Source: Sphingosinicella sp. CPCC 101087
GTDB taxonomy: Bacteria > Pseudomonadota > Alphaproteobacteria > Sphingomonadales > Sphingomonadaceae
Direction: 5' to 3'
Assembly (NCBI RefSeq): GCF_004151485.1
Contig: NZ_SBFF01000006.1
Coordinates: 62,001-126,000 of the forward strand
DNA length: 64,000 bases
Shown here: one piece after another, positions 1-9,792 of the stretch
Layout: every line of letters begins with the position of its first letter
Numbering within the stretch: position 1 is the first letter of the stretch
The notes under the pieces: model-generated
Database searches by the model: none
What the model saw: the letters and a program-made list of their open reading frames with translations, nothing else
Told to the model about the DNA's origin: nothing
Made by a program: the position numbers and the translations under genes

Positions 1-592
<592 letters not shown>

Positions 593-636
593 TTATCGGT
601 CCCGGCAGGCGCATGCAACTTTCCCTTTCCGGCCTC

Positions 637-661
637 GGAACGCATGCCGCAGGCCGGTGTT
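637..661 (+). promoter_or_regulatory. Candidate EcfG-type (general stress response) promoter
   Basis: GGAAC at 637-641 is followed after 16 bases by TGTT at 658-661. Alphaproteobacterial EcfG sigma factors are known to use GGAAC-N16/17-CGTT, so the -35 is perfect and the -10 has one mismatch. The expected transcription start lies roughly 40 bases before the ATG at 707. The operon behind it encodes small membrane and stress-type proteins of the kind often found in this regulon. This is a motif match only. Confidence 0.45.
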
Positions 662-706
662 CTCGTCGGAGGAAGTTCATGTTTCCGACCAACAGTGGAG
701 ATGCAT

Positions 707-1318
707 ATGCCCCCGCGTGATCCCCAGCTGCCGGAAGGCACCGATACGATCGTCAATGGCGCTTCGGCCGAGGAAGGTGGCGGCGGCGAAAGCGGCGGCT
801 TCGTCGGCAGTGGCAGCGGCGGCGGGAGCAGCCGCGGCAGCAGCACGTCGGGCGGAGCTGCGACGGACAAGCTGGTGAGCCAGGTCCGCGAGCATGCGGC
901 GAGCCTTCGCGGCCAGGCAACCGACAAATTGCGCAGCGTCGCCGACGATGGCAAGGGCCGAGCGACCGGCCTGCTCGAAGAGATTGCCGGGATCATCGAC
1001 GATGCCGCGCGCTCGATCGACGAGCGGCTCGGCGGAGAATATGGCGATTATGCGCATCGCGCGTCGGGCGCGGTCTCCTCTTTTGCCGGGCGGGTGCGCG
1101 AGAAGAGCGTCGAGGAGCTGGTCGACGACACGCGCGATCTCGTCCGCAAGAGCCCAACGGTGGCGCTCGCCGCCGCAGCGGTCGTCGGATTCGCGCTGAT
1201 GCGGGTGGTCCGCACCGGCATGGAAGATGTCGGCGCATCCAATCGCACGAGCGACCGCGGGAACGGCGGCGCCCGGCGTAAGCCCAATGCGGACACGACC
1301 GCGGGCGGCGGGGCCTGA
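707..1318 (+). CDS. Hypothetical membrane-anchored protein, DUF883/ElaB-like layout
   Basis: A 203-residue protein. The ATG at 707 is chosen because GGAG at 697-700 sits six bases before it; in-frame ATGs upstream have no such site. The first ~60 residues are a Gly/Ser-rich low-complexity stretch. A long amphipathic helical region follows (roughly 60-150, with repeated TDKL and REHAASLRGQ-like heptads), then one hydrophobic segment (PTVALAAAAVVGFALM, about 160-175) and a charged tail. This resembles membrane-anchored ElaB/YqjD/DUF883 proteins, but I do not recognise a named family with certainty. It heads a four-gene operon with a holin-like, a DUF3618 and another anchor protein. No enzymatic residues are visible. 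Confidence 0.7.
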   Translation: MPPRDPQLPEGTDTIVNGASAEEGGGGESGGFVGSGSGGGSSRGSSTSGGAATDKLVSQVREHAASLRGQATDKLRSVADDGKGRATGLLEEIAGIIDDAARSIDERLGGEYGDYAHRASGAVSSFAGRVREKSVEELVDDTRDLVRKSPTVALAAAAVVGFALMRVVRTGMEDVGASNRTSDRGNGGARRKPNADTTAGGGA

Positions 1319-1321
1319 CCC

Positions 1322-1705
1322 TTGGACTCACCGGCGCACGACCCGCGCGACGAAGCGATTGCCGATCTTCTGGGACGGCTGGTCGAGGATGGGCGCAACT
1401 ATGCCCGGGCCGAAGTCGACCTTCTCAAGCGGATCGCCCGCCATCGCGCCGGCCGAGCCCGCAACGGACTGATCGTCGTTGCGGCAGGCGCCGTATTCCT
1501 TCTCTCCTCCCTTACGGCTCTGCTCCTCGGCCTGGTGCTCGGCCTCGCCGCGCTTATCGGCCCGGTGCTGGCCGGACTCGCCATCGCCGCCCTGCTGGCG
1601 GGGATCGGCTACTTGCTCATCCGCTCCGGCGCAGCAGGACTGCGTGCGCTTGGCGGCGACGAGGAGGAGCGACAGGCCCTATTGCGAGGCGAGACGATGC
1701 CATGA
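1322..1705 (+). CDS. Phage-holin-superfamily / DUF1469-type membrane protein
   Basis: A 127-residue protein with two long hydrophobic helices separated by a short turn (about residues 48-72 and 75-100, including VVAAGAVFLLSSLTALLLGL and LAGLAIAALLAGIGYLLI). The soluble N-terminus is charged and starts at a TTG codon three bases after the preceding stop. This is the layout of the DUF1469 (holin superfamily III-like) family, which in free-living bacteria is chromosomal and usually sits beside DUF3618 and DUF883-like genes, as here. Its stop overlaps the next start (ATGA at 1702-1705), so the two are probably translationally coupled. Despite the family name, nothing here suggests a phage lysis function. 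The TTG start is inferred. Confidence 0.75.
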   Translation: MDSPAHDPRDEAIADLLGRLVEDGRNYARAEVDLLKRIARHRAGRARNGLIVVAAGAVFLLSSLTALLLGLVLGLAALIGPVLAGLAIAALLAGIGYLLIRSGAAGLRALGGDEEERQALLRGETMP

Positions 1706-2091
1706 GCCTCGCGGAACTCGAGCAGGGCAAGCGCGAAGTCGCAGCGGCGCGGCGGCGGCTGGAGAGCACGCTCGGTGCGATTCAGCTTCGCCTTCAGCCC
1801 GCCAATCTCGCGGGTGAAGCCTGGGGCGGAGTCAAGGAGAAGGGCGCCGAGCTCGCCGACGGCGCGCTGACCGCGGTGAGGCAGCGGCCGGCCGCCGTCG
1901 GCGTGGCGCTCGGAGCGTTCGCGCTCTTCCTGGCGCGCGAGCCGCTCAAGCGGGCGATGACCCGACTGGTAGCGGGTGAGGAAGAGGATGCCGACGAAGG
2001 CATGATCGTCACCCGGATCGAAACCGATGATTCGAAGTTTACCGCGTCGGCGCCGATCGTCGATGCGGCCCTGACCGAAGGAGTGAAGTAA
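1702..2091 (+). CDS. DUF3618 domain protein
   Basis: A 129-residue protein beginning MSLAELEQGKREVAAARRRL, the helical opening typical of DUF3618 proteins. A segment ending in a short hydrophobic stretch (RPAAVGVALGAFALFLA, about residues 60-77) follows, then an acidic tail. The family has no known activity; the pattern of a cytoplasmic coiled helix plus one membrane anchor suggests a membrane-organising or stress role. The start overlaps the previous gene by four bases and the stop shares one base with the next ATG (TAATG at 2089-2093), so it is the middle of a tightly coupled operon. The family call is from overall sequence style and context. Confidence 0.75.
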   Translation: MSLAELEQGKREVAAARRRLESTLGAIQLRLQPANLAGEAWGGVKEKGAELADGALTAVRQRPAAVGVALGAFALFLAREPLKRAMTRLVAGEEEDADEGMIVTRIETDDSKFTASAPIVDAALTEGVK

Positions 2092-2504
2092 TGGTTGCGA
2101 ACAGTGAAACCGGCACCGCCACCGGCGACGGCGCGGCGCGCGGCGGCCGCGCCGCGGAAGCCTATCGGGCGGCGCGGGAACGGACCTACTCGGCTTATGA
2201 AACTGCGCGCGAGCGTGCAGCGGGAGTGACTCGCCAGGCGACCGACCAGATTGCGGTCTATCCGGTCGGCGCGGTTATCGGCGGGTTGGCAGTCGGCGCG
2301 CTGCTTGGATTCCTGCTTCCCGCGACCCGGCGGGAAGCTCAGCTTCTGGCGCCGACGGGGCGCAAGGTCACCGGCGCGGCGCGGGAGGCGGCGCAGCGCG
2401 GCCTCGATGCCGGAAAGCAGCAGATCGAAGAGATACGCAATCGCGCGACCCAGAAGGTCGGCGAGGCGGTCGTCGAGGCGGTCAGCGGCGGCGGCAAGGA
2501 TTGA
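2091..2504 (+). CDS. Hypothetical single-anchor protein, YtxH/DUF883-like
   Basis: A 137-residue protein and the last gene of the stress-type operon. A charged, alanine-rich helical N-terminus contains tyrosine-spaced repeats (AYRAARERTYSAYETARERA). A central glycine-rich membrane segment follows (YPVGAVIGGLAVGALLGFLLP, about residues 57-77, within which the GGLAVGALLGF run resembles YtxH/ElaB anchors), then a helical, charged C-terminus (GLDAGKQQIEEIRNRATQKV). No catalytic residues are visible. The start ATG overlaps the previous stop by one base. The function is unknown; membrane association during stress is an inference from family style and the promoter candidate at 637. Confidence 0.7.
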   Translation: MVANSETGTATGDGAARGGRAAEAYRAARERTYSAYETARERAAGVTRQATDQIAVYPVGAVIGGLAVGALLGFLLPATRREAQLLAPTGRKVTGAAREAAQRGLDAGKQQIEEIRNRATQKVGEAVVEAVSGGGKD

Positions 2505-2595
2505 ACGTGGTCGCGGCGCGTCCCTTCCGGGGGTTGCGCGCCGCGGCGATTCCCGCTTTGGGCAGGCGACGCCAGATCAGGAATATCGCCCGCTC

Positions 2596-2820
2596 ATGAC
2601 CAAATTGCATTTCGTTTTCGGCGGCCGCGTCAAGGATCCGCGCGGCCTCGAGTTCGACCTCTCGACCATCCACATGGTCGGCCTCTATCCGAATTATGCC
2701 AGCGCCTACGACGCCTGGCGCACCCATGCCCAGCGCACCGTCGACGATGCCGAGATGAAATATGTCGTCGTGCACCTTCATCGCCTGCTCGAGCCGGAGA
2801 TGGACTCGGAGACGGAGTAA
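2596..2820 (+). CDS. DUF4170 domain protein
   Basis: A 74-residue protein starting at the ATG at 2596. It carries the compact DUF4170 pattern: an N-terminal strand (KLHFVFGGRVKDP), then DLSTIHMVGLYPNYASAYDAWR and a C-terminal VVHLHRLLEP. The family is common and strongly conserved in alphaproteobacteria but has no assigned role. The central part (YDAWRTHAQRTVDDAEMKY) reads like a small alpha/beta fold, similar in size to proteins that bind partners rather than catalyse. It stands alone 91 bases downstream of the stress operon and converges with the rhomboid gene. Family assignment is good; function is unknown. Confidence 0.8.
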   Translation: MTKLHFVFGGRVKDPRGLEFDLSTIHMVGLYPNYASAYDAWRTHAQRTVDDAEMKYVVVHLHRLLEPEMDSETE

Positions 2821-2964
2821 GGCTTGCAGGGATGGCCGCTGGAACGCGGTTGGTCCGTTCCGGGGTCTTCCAATCTCTATGCTTAACGAGGGCAGGCTGA
2901 GCGGCGAAGCCGACCATCGGTCATCCCGGTCGAGAACCCCGCTGGCGGCAACGGCGTCAGCGGG

Positions 2965-3606
2965 TCAAGCCCGCCTGTACCTCAGCAGCAGCAGCGGATT
3001 GGCGAGCAGCACGCCGACCAGGAAACCGCCGATATGGGCGCCGAAAGCGACCCCGATCGCCATGCTGGCGGCAGCGAAGCCCACGATAACGTTGAGCACG
3101 ACCCAGGCGACCATCAGCCACAAGGCATTCAACCAGAGCGCCACCGTCGGGTGCGCAACCTTCACCTTGTTGCGGCCGAAAAGAATCGCATAGGCGCCGA
3201 GCACTGCGGAGATCGCGCCGCTCGCACCAACCATCGGCAGCACCGAGGCGGGAAAGAGAAGATAGTGGACCGCCGCCGCCGCATAGGCGCCCACGACATA
3301 AAGGATGCCGAATCCGACCGGCCCGACCACCGCCTCGGTCGGTCTCCCGCAGAACACCAGGATGATCAGATTGAAGATGACGTGGATCGGATTGCCGGCG
3401 TGAACCAGAGTGGCCGTGAGCGGTGTCAGCCAAACCGGCGCACCGGACGTATCTACCCCGGCGTCCACCCGCGCCGGGACGAAACCGGCCCAGACGATCG
3501 CCCAGTCGTTCAACCGGAGCAAGGCAAGCAGGATCCAAATCCCGCCCGTAACCAGCGTGAGAGCGAGCGTGACGCGCGCGGTGGCCCAGCTTTCGGGAGG
3601 ACGCAT
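2965..3606 (-). CDS. Rhomboid-family intramembrane serine protease
   Basis: A 213-residue polytopic membrane protein. Rhomboids cleave transmembrane substrates with a Ser-His dyad in the membrane. The nucleophile motif GASGAISA is at about residues 127-134 and the partner histidine in AHIGGFLVG at about 190-198. A supporting HAGNPIHVIFN segment at about 69-79 supplies the conserved His and Asn of the oxyanion region. About six hydrophobic helices are visible, beginning at residue 10. It lies 25 bases downstream of greA on the same strand and may be cotranscribed. All three signature sites are present, so it should be active; its substrate cannot be deduced. Confidence 0.92.
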   Translation of the reverse strand: MRPPESWATARVTLALTLVTGGIWILLALLRLNDWAIVWAGFVPARVDAGVDTSGAPVWLTPLTATLVHAGNPIHVIFNLIILVFCGRPTEAVVGPVGFGILYVVGAYAAAAVHYLLFPASVLPMVGASGAISAVLGAYAILFGRNKVKVAHPTVALWLNALWLMVAWVVLNVIVGFAAASMAIGVAFGAHIGGFLVGVLLANPLLLLRYRRA

Positions 3607-3631
3607 GGGTCCAGCTACCCGACGGCCGGAT

Positions 3632-4111
3632 TCAAATGAACTCGATCTTGGCGATCTCGAAATATTTGTCGCCCGACGGTGCCGAGAACTCCACCTCGTC
3701 GCCCACCGATCGGCCGATCAAGGCCCTACCCAGCGGCGAATTGTAGCTGATCCGGCCCGCCTTGGCATCGGCCTCGGTCTCACCGACGATCTGGTATTTG
3801 ATGGGCTTGTCGTTCTCGTCCAGGAGGTGGACCGTCGCGCCGAACACGACCCGGTCTCCGGACAGCGTCGTCGGATCGATCACCATGGCGCGGCTCAGCC
3901 GGTCTTCGAGATCGGCGATCTGCGCTTCGACATGGCCCTGCCGCTCCTTTGCGGCATGGTATTCGGCATTTTCCGAAAGGTCGCCGTGGCCGCGGGCTTC
4001 CTCGATCGCGTCGATGATCGCCGGCCGCTCCACCATCTTCAGGTGGCGGACTTCGTTCTGAAGCTTCTGATAGCCTTCGGCCAGCATGGGGTGCTTGTCG
4101 ACCGTCGCCAT
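3632..4111 (-). CDS. greA: Transcription elongation factor GreA
   Basis: A 159-residue protein, the normal GreA length. GreA binds the RNA polymerase secondary channel and stimulates cleavage of backtracked transcripts. The N-terminal coiled coil ([16 protein letters not shown] to [13 protein letters not shown], about residues 10-75) contains the conserved acidic tip ([15 protein letters not shown]). The C-terminal FKBP-like domain has [17 protein letters not shown] and [16 protein letters not shown]. It follows carB on the minus strand with 74 bases between, the usual alphaproteobacterial carA-carB-greA order. An AAAGGCAC stretch precedes the ATG at 4111. No oddities. Confidence 0.97.
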   Translation of the reverse strand: MATVDKHPMLAEGYQKLQNEVRHLKMVERPAIIDAIEEARGHGDLSENAEYHAAKERQGHVEAQIADLEDRLSRAMVIDPTTLSGDRVVFGATVHLLDENDKPIKYQIVGETEADAKAGRISYNSPLGRALIGRSVGDEVEFSAPSGDKYFEIAKIEFI

Positions 4112-4185
4112 TCGCTTGTGCCTTTCGTCAAAACCCGGCTTGGGGCGATCCTCGCCGGGTCTCGCCTCACATCGTCTCGCGTTGT

Positions 4186-7100
4186 TCAGGATGGTGTTTC
4201 GGAAGCTGAGTAATAGTCCTGCAACGCCCGCACTTCAAGGCTGTGCTCCCTGCTGGCCGAGATGGCGCGCACCACGGCGGCGCTCGACGCCGCGGTCGTG
4301 AAGTAGGGAACCTTGAGGCTCACCGCCGAAGCACGGATCGAGGCGGAGTCGCGGTGGCTCTGCCAACCTTCGGTGGTGTTGAAGATAAGGTCGATCCCCC
4401 CGTCCTTGATCTTGTCGACGATATGCGGGCGGCCCTGTGCCACCTTGTTGACGCGCTCGACCTCCAGGCCCTGGGCGAGCAGATATTCGGCGGTGCCGCC
4501 GGTCGCGACGACCTTGTAGCCGAGGCCGAGCAGCACCCGGACGGGAGCGACGATCGCCGGCTTGTCGCTGTCCTTGACCGAGACGAACAGGCAGCCGCCT
4601 TCGGGCAATTCGACCCCGCCGCCTTGCTGTGACTTCAGGAATGCGGTGGCGAAGTCCTTCGCAATTCCCATTACTTCGCCGGTAGACTTCATCTCCGGTG
4701 ACAATACCGGATCGATGCCGGGGAAGCGGGCGAAGGGGAAAACCGCTTCCTTGACGGCCACGTGCCCGAAGTCCCGCCGGATCGGCGGGAACGGAGCCTG
4801 CGCGGCGGCCAGCGTATCGCCCGCCATTACCCGGGCCGCGATCTTGGCGATCGGCGAGCCGATAGCCTTGGCAACGAACGGAACGGTTCGGCTGGCCCTC
4901 GGATTGACTTCGATCAAATAGACGACATCGTCCTTGACCGCGAACTGCACGTTCATCAGCCCCTTGACCTTCAGGGCCTTGGCGAGCGCCTTCGCCTGCC
5001 GCTCGATCTCGGCGATCGTCTCTTCTTCGAGGCTGTAGGGCGGAAGCGAGCAGGCGCTGTCGCCGGAATGGACGCCCGCCTCCTCAATATGCTGCATGAC
5101 GCCGGCGATGACCACGTCCTTGCCGTCCGACAGGGCATCGACGTCGACTTCGATCGCATCCCTGAGATACTGATCGATGAGCACCGGGCTGTCGCCGGAG
5201 ACCTGAACGGCGGTTTCGATATAATTTTCGAGCTGGCTCGGTGAATCGACGATTTCCATGGCCCGGCCGCCGAGCACGTAGCTCGGCCGCGTGAGCACCG
5301 GATAGCCGATCCGGTCGGCCACCGCGAGCGCTTCTTCCCGGCTGCGTGCAATGCCGTTGGCGGGCTGTCTCAGGCCCAGCCGGTCGACCAGGCCCGCGAA
5401 ACGCTCGCGATCCTCGGCCAGGTCGATCGCGTCGGGCGAGGTGCCGAGGATCGGAATTCCGGCTTTCTCCAGCGCGGCGGCGAGCTTCAAGGGCGTCTGG
5501 CCGCCGAACTGGACGATGACTCCGACCAACTCGCCGCGCGACTTCTCGACATGCAGGATCTCGAGCACGTCCTCGACGGTCAACGGCTCGAAATAGAGCC
5601 GATCGGAGGTGTCGTAGTCGGTGCTCACCGTCTCCGGGTTGCAGTTGACCATGATCGTCTCGAATCCGGCATCGCCGAGCGCGAAGCAAGCGTGGCAGCA
5701 GCAATAGTCGAACTCGATCCCCTGGCCGATCCGGTTCGGGCCGCCGCCCAGGATGACGATCTTGCGGCGGTCGGAAGGCTGGCTCTCGTCCTCGGGCTCG
5801 CCGAACGACGGCGCCTCGTAGGTCGAGTACATATAGGGCGTCTTGGCTTCGAACTCGGCGGCGCAGGTATCGATCCGTTTGAACACGGGACGGACGCCGA
5901 GCCGATGGCGCAACGCCCTCACCTCCTCCTCCGTCGTGGCGCCGATCATCGCCTTCACGGCATCGTGGAGCAGACCGTGCGAGCGGGTCCGCATCTTGAC
6001 CCCGCCGCCCGCGACGTTCGCGGACTTGAGCGCGAGCTCGGCGAGTCGGCGATCGGAGAATCCCATCGCCTTCAGCCGGCGCATGCCTTGCGCGTCGCGC
6101 GGCAGACCGTCGCGGCAAATCTCCTCCTCGACCTCGACAATCTCGCGAATCCGCTCGAGGAACCACGGGTCATAGCGGGTGATGGCGTGGATCTCGTCGA
6201 CCGTGAGTCCTTCGCGCAGCGCCTGTGCGGCCACGAGCAGGCGATCGGGGCTGGGCCGGGCGAGCGCTTCCTCGATCTGGGCGCGCGGCGCCCCGTAGAG
6301 CGCTTTGATCCCGTCGAGGCCGATCAGGCCCGTTTCGAGGCCGCGTAGCGCCTTTTGCAGGCTCTCATGGAAGCTGCGGCCGATCGCCATCACCTCACCG
6401 ACCGATTTCATTGCGGTGGTGAGCAGAGCCGGCGTGTCCTTGAACTTCTCGAAGGCGAAGCGCGGAATCTTGGTGACGACATAGTCGATCGTCGGCTCGA
6501 AGCTCGCCGGAGTGACGCCGGTAATGTCGTTCTGAATCTCGTCGAGCGTGTAGCCGACGGCCAGCTTCGCGGCGACCTTGGCGATCGGGAAGCCCGTCGC
6601 CTTCGACGCGAGCGCAGAGGAACGGCTTACGCGGGGATTCATCTCGATGACGACGAGGCGGCCGTCGTCGGGATTGACCGCGAACTGTACGTTGGATCCG
6701 CCCGTTTCCACGCCGATTTCACGCAGGCAAGCAATGCTTGCGTTGCGCATGATTTGATATTCCTTGTCGGTCAGGGTCAGCGCCGGCGCCACGGTGATCG
6801 AATCGCCCGTATGGATGCCCATCGGGTCGACATTCTCGATCGAGCAGATGATGATGCAATTGTCCGCTTTGTCGCGGACCACCTCCATCTCATATTCCTT
6901 CCACCCCAGCACCGATTCCTCGATCAGCACCTCGGTGGTCGGCGAGGCCTCGAGCCCGCCAGTGACGATGTCGAGGAATTCCTCGCGATTATAAGCGATG
7001 CCGCCGCCGGTTCCGCCGAGAGTGAAGCTCGGGCGGATGATCGCGGGCAGACCGATCGCATCGAGTGCCGCCATGGCGTCATCCACGCTGTGGGCGATCG

Positions 7101-7539
7101 CCGACCGCGGCGATTCGAGGCCGATCTTGTCCATCGCCTCGCGGAATTTGAGCCGGTCCTCGGCCTTTTCGATCGCCGCCGCGTCGGCGCCGATCATCTT
7201 TACCCCGAACTTTTCCAGGGTGCCGTCCTTGAAGAGGGCCAGCGCGGTGTTGAGCGCGGTCTGGCCGCCCATTGTCGGAAGCACGGCATCCGGCCGTTCC
7301 TTCTCGATGATCTTGGCGACATATTCGGGTGTGATCGGCTCGACATAGGTCGCGTCGGCCATCTCCGGATCGGTCATGATCGTCGCCGGATTGGAGTTGA
7401 CCAAGACGATCCTATAGCCCTCCGCCTTGAGCGCCTTGGCCGCCTGCGTGCCCGAATAATCGAACTCCGCCGCTTGACCGATGACGATCGGGCCGGCGCC
7501 GATGATGAGGATGGAGGAGATGTCAGTACGCTTGGGCAT
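4186..7539 (-). CDS. carB: Carbamoyl-phosphate synthase large subunit
   Basis: A 1117-residue protein, slightly longer than the roughly 1070 of enterobacteria. It makes carbamoyl phosphate from bicarbonate, two ATP and ammonia channelled from CarA, feeding arginine and pyrimidine synthesis. Two duplicated ATP-grasp halves are visible: the first opens with [20 protein letters not shown] and includes [15 protein letters not shown]; the second opens with [18 protein letters not shown] and includes [13 protein letters not shown]. The C-terminal MGS-like allosteric domain (from about residue 975, [19 protein letters not shown]) should bind regulatory nucleotides. The start lies two bases after the stop of a small secreted-protein gene that separates it from carA, which is unusual. 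Confidence 0.98.
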   Translation of the reverse strand: MPKRTDISSILIIGAGPIVIGQAAEFDYSGTQAAKALKAEGYRIVLVNSNPATIMTDPEMADATYVEPITPEYVAKIIEKERPDAVLPTMGGQTALNTALALFKDGTLEKFGVKMIGADAAAIEKAEDRLKFREAMDKIGLESPRSAIAHSVDDAMAALDAIGLPAIIRPSFTLGGTGGGIAYNREEFLDIVTGGLEASPTTEVLIEESVLGWKEYEMEVVRDKADNCIIICSIENVDPMGIHTGDSITVAPALTLTDKEYQIMRNASIACLREIGVETGGSNVQFAVNPDDGRLVVIEMNPRVSRSSALASKATGFPIAKVAAKLAVGYTLDEIQNDITGVTPASFEPTIDYVVTKIPRFAFEKFKDTPALLTTAMKSVGEVMAIGRSFHESLQKALRGLETGLIGLDGIKALYGAPRAQIEEALARPSPDRLLVAAQALREGLTVDEIHAITRYDPWFLERIREIVEVEEEICRDGLPRDAQGMRRLKAMGFSDRRLAELALKSANVAGGGVKMRTRSHGLLHDAVKAMIGATTEEEVRALRHRLGVRPVFKRIDTCAAEFEAKTPYMYSTYEAPSFGEPEDESQPSDRRKIVILGGGPNRIGQGIEFDYCCCHACFALGDAGFETIMVNCNPETVSTDYDTSDRLYFEPLTVEDVLEILHVEKSRGELVGVIVQFGGQTPLKLAAALEKAGIPILGTSPDAIDLAEDRERFAGLVDRLGLRQPANGIARSREEALAVADRIGYPVLTRPSYVLGGRAMEIVDSPSQLENYIETAVQVSGDSPVLIDQYLRDAIEVDVDALSDGKDVVIAGVMQHIEEAGVHSGDSACSLPPYSLEEETIAEIERQAKALAKALKVKGLMNVQFAVKDDVVYLIEVNPRASRTVPFVAKAIGSPIAKIAARVMAGDTLAAAQAPFPPIRRDFGHVAVKEAVFPFARFPGIDPVLSPEMKSTGEVMGIAKDFATAFLKSQQGGGVELPEGGCLFVSVKDSDKPAIVAPVRVLLGLGYKVVATGGTAEYLLAQGLEVERVNKVAQGRPHIVDKIKDGGIDLIFNTTEGWQSHRDSASIRASAVSLKVPYFTTAASSAAVVRAISASREHSLEVRALQDYYSASETPS

Positions 7540-7541
7540 GC

Positions 7542-8027
7542 TCAGTCCGAATCAGAGGGCGACGCAGCGAATCCAACCGGGGCTCCGGTGTGATCGGCCC
7601 AGTCGAGGAGACAACGAAACTGAGAATAGGTCGCACCCCTGTCGAGCAGGGTCGCACGGACGCCTCTATCGGTCTGAAAGGTCCATTCCAGATCCCGTTC
7701 CGGGTCGAGGCTGCAGGCCCGCGCCTTGGCGTCGACGACCTCCCGGCTCGCGCTGCGGCCATCGGGCCAGAGGAACAGGTGTCGGCTATTGGCCATCGCC
7801 CAGCGTTCCACGCAGTGGAGCCGCTCGGCGCCGAGACGTTCCTCGGTCCCATCGCGCATATGGATGAACGTGGTTCCCTCGATGTCGTGGGTCCAAAAAA
7901 AGTCGTCGAACGTGGCGCCGCATTGGCGCAGGCTTTGCTCGACCGGCGAGACTTCACCGACCGGCTGGGCTACGGCAGCAGCGGACCAGGCCAAAATGAG
8001 CGTGGCCGCCAGGCTGAACGCCTTCAC
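7542..8027 (-). CDS. Small secreted protein of unknown function between carA and carB
   Basis: A 161-residue protein starting at GTG 8027, with GGAG eight bases upstream and a four-base overlap (GTGA) with the carA stop. The N-terminus is a clear signal peptide ([20 protein letters not shown], cleavage expected near residue 21). The mature part has three cysteines ([29 protein letters not shown]) and a fourth near the end (FRCLLDW), so disulfides are possible. It also has tryptophan-rich segments ([20 protein letters not shown]). I do not recognise the family. Its position makes it part of the carA-carB transcript, although a periplasmic protein has no obvious role in carbamoyl phosphate synthesis. 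Confidence 0.8.
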   Translation of the reverse strand: MKAFSLAATLILAWSAAAVAQPVGEVSPVEQSLRQCGATFDDFFWTHDIEGTTFIHMRDGTEERLGAERLHCVERWAMANSRHLFLWPDGRSASREVVDAKARACSLDPERDLEWTFQTDRGVRATLLDRGATYSQFRCLLDWADHTGAPVGFAASPSDSD

Positions 8028-9196
8028 CGGCTCTTCTCCAGCTGATCCACGAACTTTCCGAACAAGTAGACGCTGTCCTGCGGCCCCGGGCTCGCCTCGG
8101 GGTGGTATTGGACGCTGAACGCCGGCCGGTCGGTGAGCTCCATGCCGCAATTGCTGCCGTCGAACAGGCTGATATGGGTCTCGCGCACGTTCGCCGGCAG
8201 GCTCTCCTTCTCGACCGCGAAGCCGTGATTCATGCTGGTGATCTCGACATGGCCGTCCGCCAGCCGCTTGACCGGGTGGTTGGCGCCGCGATGCCCCTGG
8301 TGCATCTTCGAGGTCCGGCCGCCGACGGCGAGGCCGAGCAGCTGGTGGCCGAGGCATATCCCGAACAGGGGCTTGCCGGTGTCGAGCAGTTTGCGGATCA
8401 CCGGCACCGCATATTCTCCGGTCGCCGCCGGATCGCCGGGGCCGTTGGACAGGAAGATCCCATCAGGCCGGTGCGCCATCACCTCGTCGAAGCTCGACGT
8501 CGCGGGAAGCACGGTGACCCGGGCACCGGCATCGGCGAGGTTGCGGAAGATGTTGCGCTTGGAGCCATAGTCGATCGCGACGACATGGGGCAGAGCCTCG
8601 TCATGCGGCCGCTCGGCATAGCCCTCGCCCAGGCTCCAGCGCCCACCCGACCAGCGGTACATCTGCCGGCAGGACACGTCTTTCGCCAGGTCCATGCCCT
8701 CGAGCCCGGGCCATTCGCGCGCCTTGCGCAGCAGCGCCTCGACGTCGAAGCGGCCCCGCGAATCGTAGGCGATCACGCCGTTCGGAGCACCTTCCGTACG
8801 AATCTTGCGGGTCAGCGCGCGCGTGTCGACGCCGGACAGGCCGACCCGATCGTTGGCCTGCATCCATTCGACGAAGGTCTGGACCGCGCGGAAATTGCTG
8901 GGCTCGGTGACATCCTGCCGGACGACGCAGCCCAGCGCCCAGGGATTGTCGGCCTCCAGATCCTCATAATTGGCGCCGACATTGCCGATGTGCGGGAAGG
9001 TGAAGGTGACGATCTGGCTCGCATAAGAGGGATCGGTCATGACTTCCTGATAGCCGGTCATCGAGGTGTTGAAGCAGACCTCGCCGACGGCTTCGCCCTC
9101 GGCGCCGAATCCCCTGCCCCAGATCACGCTCCCGTCGGCCAGGACCAATACGCCCGTCGCTCCATTCGGCGCGGGCGAGGCTTTGGCGTCGGCCAT
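8024..9196 (-). CDS. carA: Carbamoyl-phosphate synthase small (glutaminase) subunit
   Basis: A class I glutamine amidotransferase subunit of about 390 residues that supplies ammonia to CarB. The N-terminal CarA-specific domain shows FNTSMTGYQEVMTDPSYASQ and DVTEPSNFRA. The amidotransferase domain carries the nucleophile in FGICLGHQLL, preceded by FLSNGPGDPAA, and the His-Glu pair in VQYHPEASPGP. The ATG at 9196 is preferred because AAGGAG ends 11 bases upstream; an in-frame GTG at 9208 would add four residues but overlaps that ribosome site. Its stop overlaps the next gene by four bases. It is divergent from the yqeY gene at 9340. Confidence 0.97.
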   Translation of the reverse strand: MADAKASPAPNGATGVLVLADGSVIWGRGFGAEGEAVGEVCFNTSMTGYQEVMTDPSYASQIVTFTFPHIGNVGANYEDLEADNPWALGCVVRQDVTEPSNFRAVQTFVEWMQANDRVGLSGVDTRALTRKIRTEGAPNGVIAYDSRGRFDVEALLRKAREWPGLEGMDLAKDVSCRQMYRWSGGRWSLGEGYAERPHDEALPHVVAIDYGSKRNIFRNLADAGARVTVLPATSSFDEVMAHRPDGIFLSNGPGDPAATGEYAVPVIRKLLDTGKPLFGICLGHQLLGLAVGGRTSKMHQGHRGANHPVKRLADGHVEITSMNHGFAVEKESLPANVRETHISLFDGSNCGMELTDRPAFSVQYHPEASPGPQDSVYLFGKFVDQLEKSR

Positions 9197-9339
9197 GTTG
9201 GCTGGCACTCCTTCGGGTGGTCTGGCGATGTCGCTAAGGCTCGTCCGCTAGTGCGCCGCCGAGGCACCGTCAATCTGTTAAAGACGCCGGCACGGCACTA
9301 AGTATCCCCGTTCCGGCAACGCCATCTCGTGAGAGCCCC

Positions 9340-9792
9340 ATGATTCGCGACCAGATCAAGTCGGCGCTGACCGGCGCCATGAAGTCGGGCGACAAGCCCC
9401 GCACGGCCACCCTCAGGCTCGTCCAGTCGGCGATCAAGAATCGCGACATCGAGCTTCGTGGCGGCGCCGCGCCCAAGGACGACGACGCGATGGTGACCGA
9501 GGTGCTCCAGAAGATGATCAAGCAGCGCCGCGAGTCGATCGACATGTACAAGAAGGGCGGCCGCGAGGAGTTGGCCGCCGCCGAGGCGGCGGAAGTCGAA
9601 GTCATCGAGGAGTTCCTCCCCAGCCAGATGAGCGACGAGGAGATCGGCGCGGCGATCGACGCCCTGGTCACCGAGACGGGTGCCGATTCGGTCAAGGACA
9701 TGGGCCGTGTCATGGCGCTGATGAAGGAGCGCCACTCCGGCCAGCTCGACATGAGCAGGGCCAGCCAGATGGTGAAGGCGAAGTTGAGCTGA
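9340..9792 (+). CDS. GatB/YqeY-domain protein
   Basis: A 150-residue helical protein of the YqeY family, which resembles the tail domain of the GatB amidotransferase subunit and may help tRNA-dependent amidation; its real role is not established. Typical blocks are TATLRLVQSAIKNRDIELRG, a charged helix ending SIDMYKKGGREELAAAEAAE, then EEFLPSQMSDEEI, and a second domain with DMGRVMALMKERHSGQLD. The order yqeY-dnaG-rpoD is widespread in bacteria and matches here. The length is normal. Divergent from carA. Confidence 0.93.
   Translation: MIRDQIKSALTGAMKSGDKPRTATLRLVQSAIKNRDIELRGGAAPKDDDAMVTEVLQKMIKQRRESIDMYKKGGREELAAAEAAEVEVIEEFLPSQMSDEEIGAAIDALVTETGADSVKDMGRVMALMKERHSGQLDMSRASQMVKAKLS

Noticed and set aside
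2841-2861. Inverted repeat GGAACG-N9-CGTTCC after the DUF4170 gene
   Set aside because: It resembles a doubled EcfG -35 element, but no gene starts at the right distance and there is no -10. Most likely a weak hairpin.
3410-4213. Plus-strand open frame overlapping greA and the rhomboid gene
   Set aside because: It is the shadow of two certain minus-strand genes and lacks a start site or motifs.
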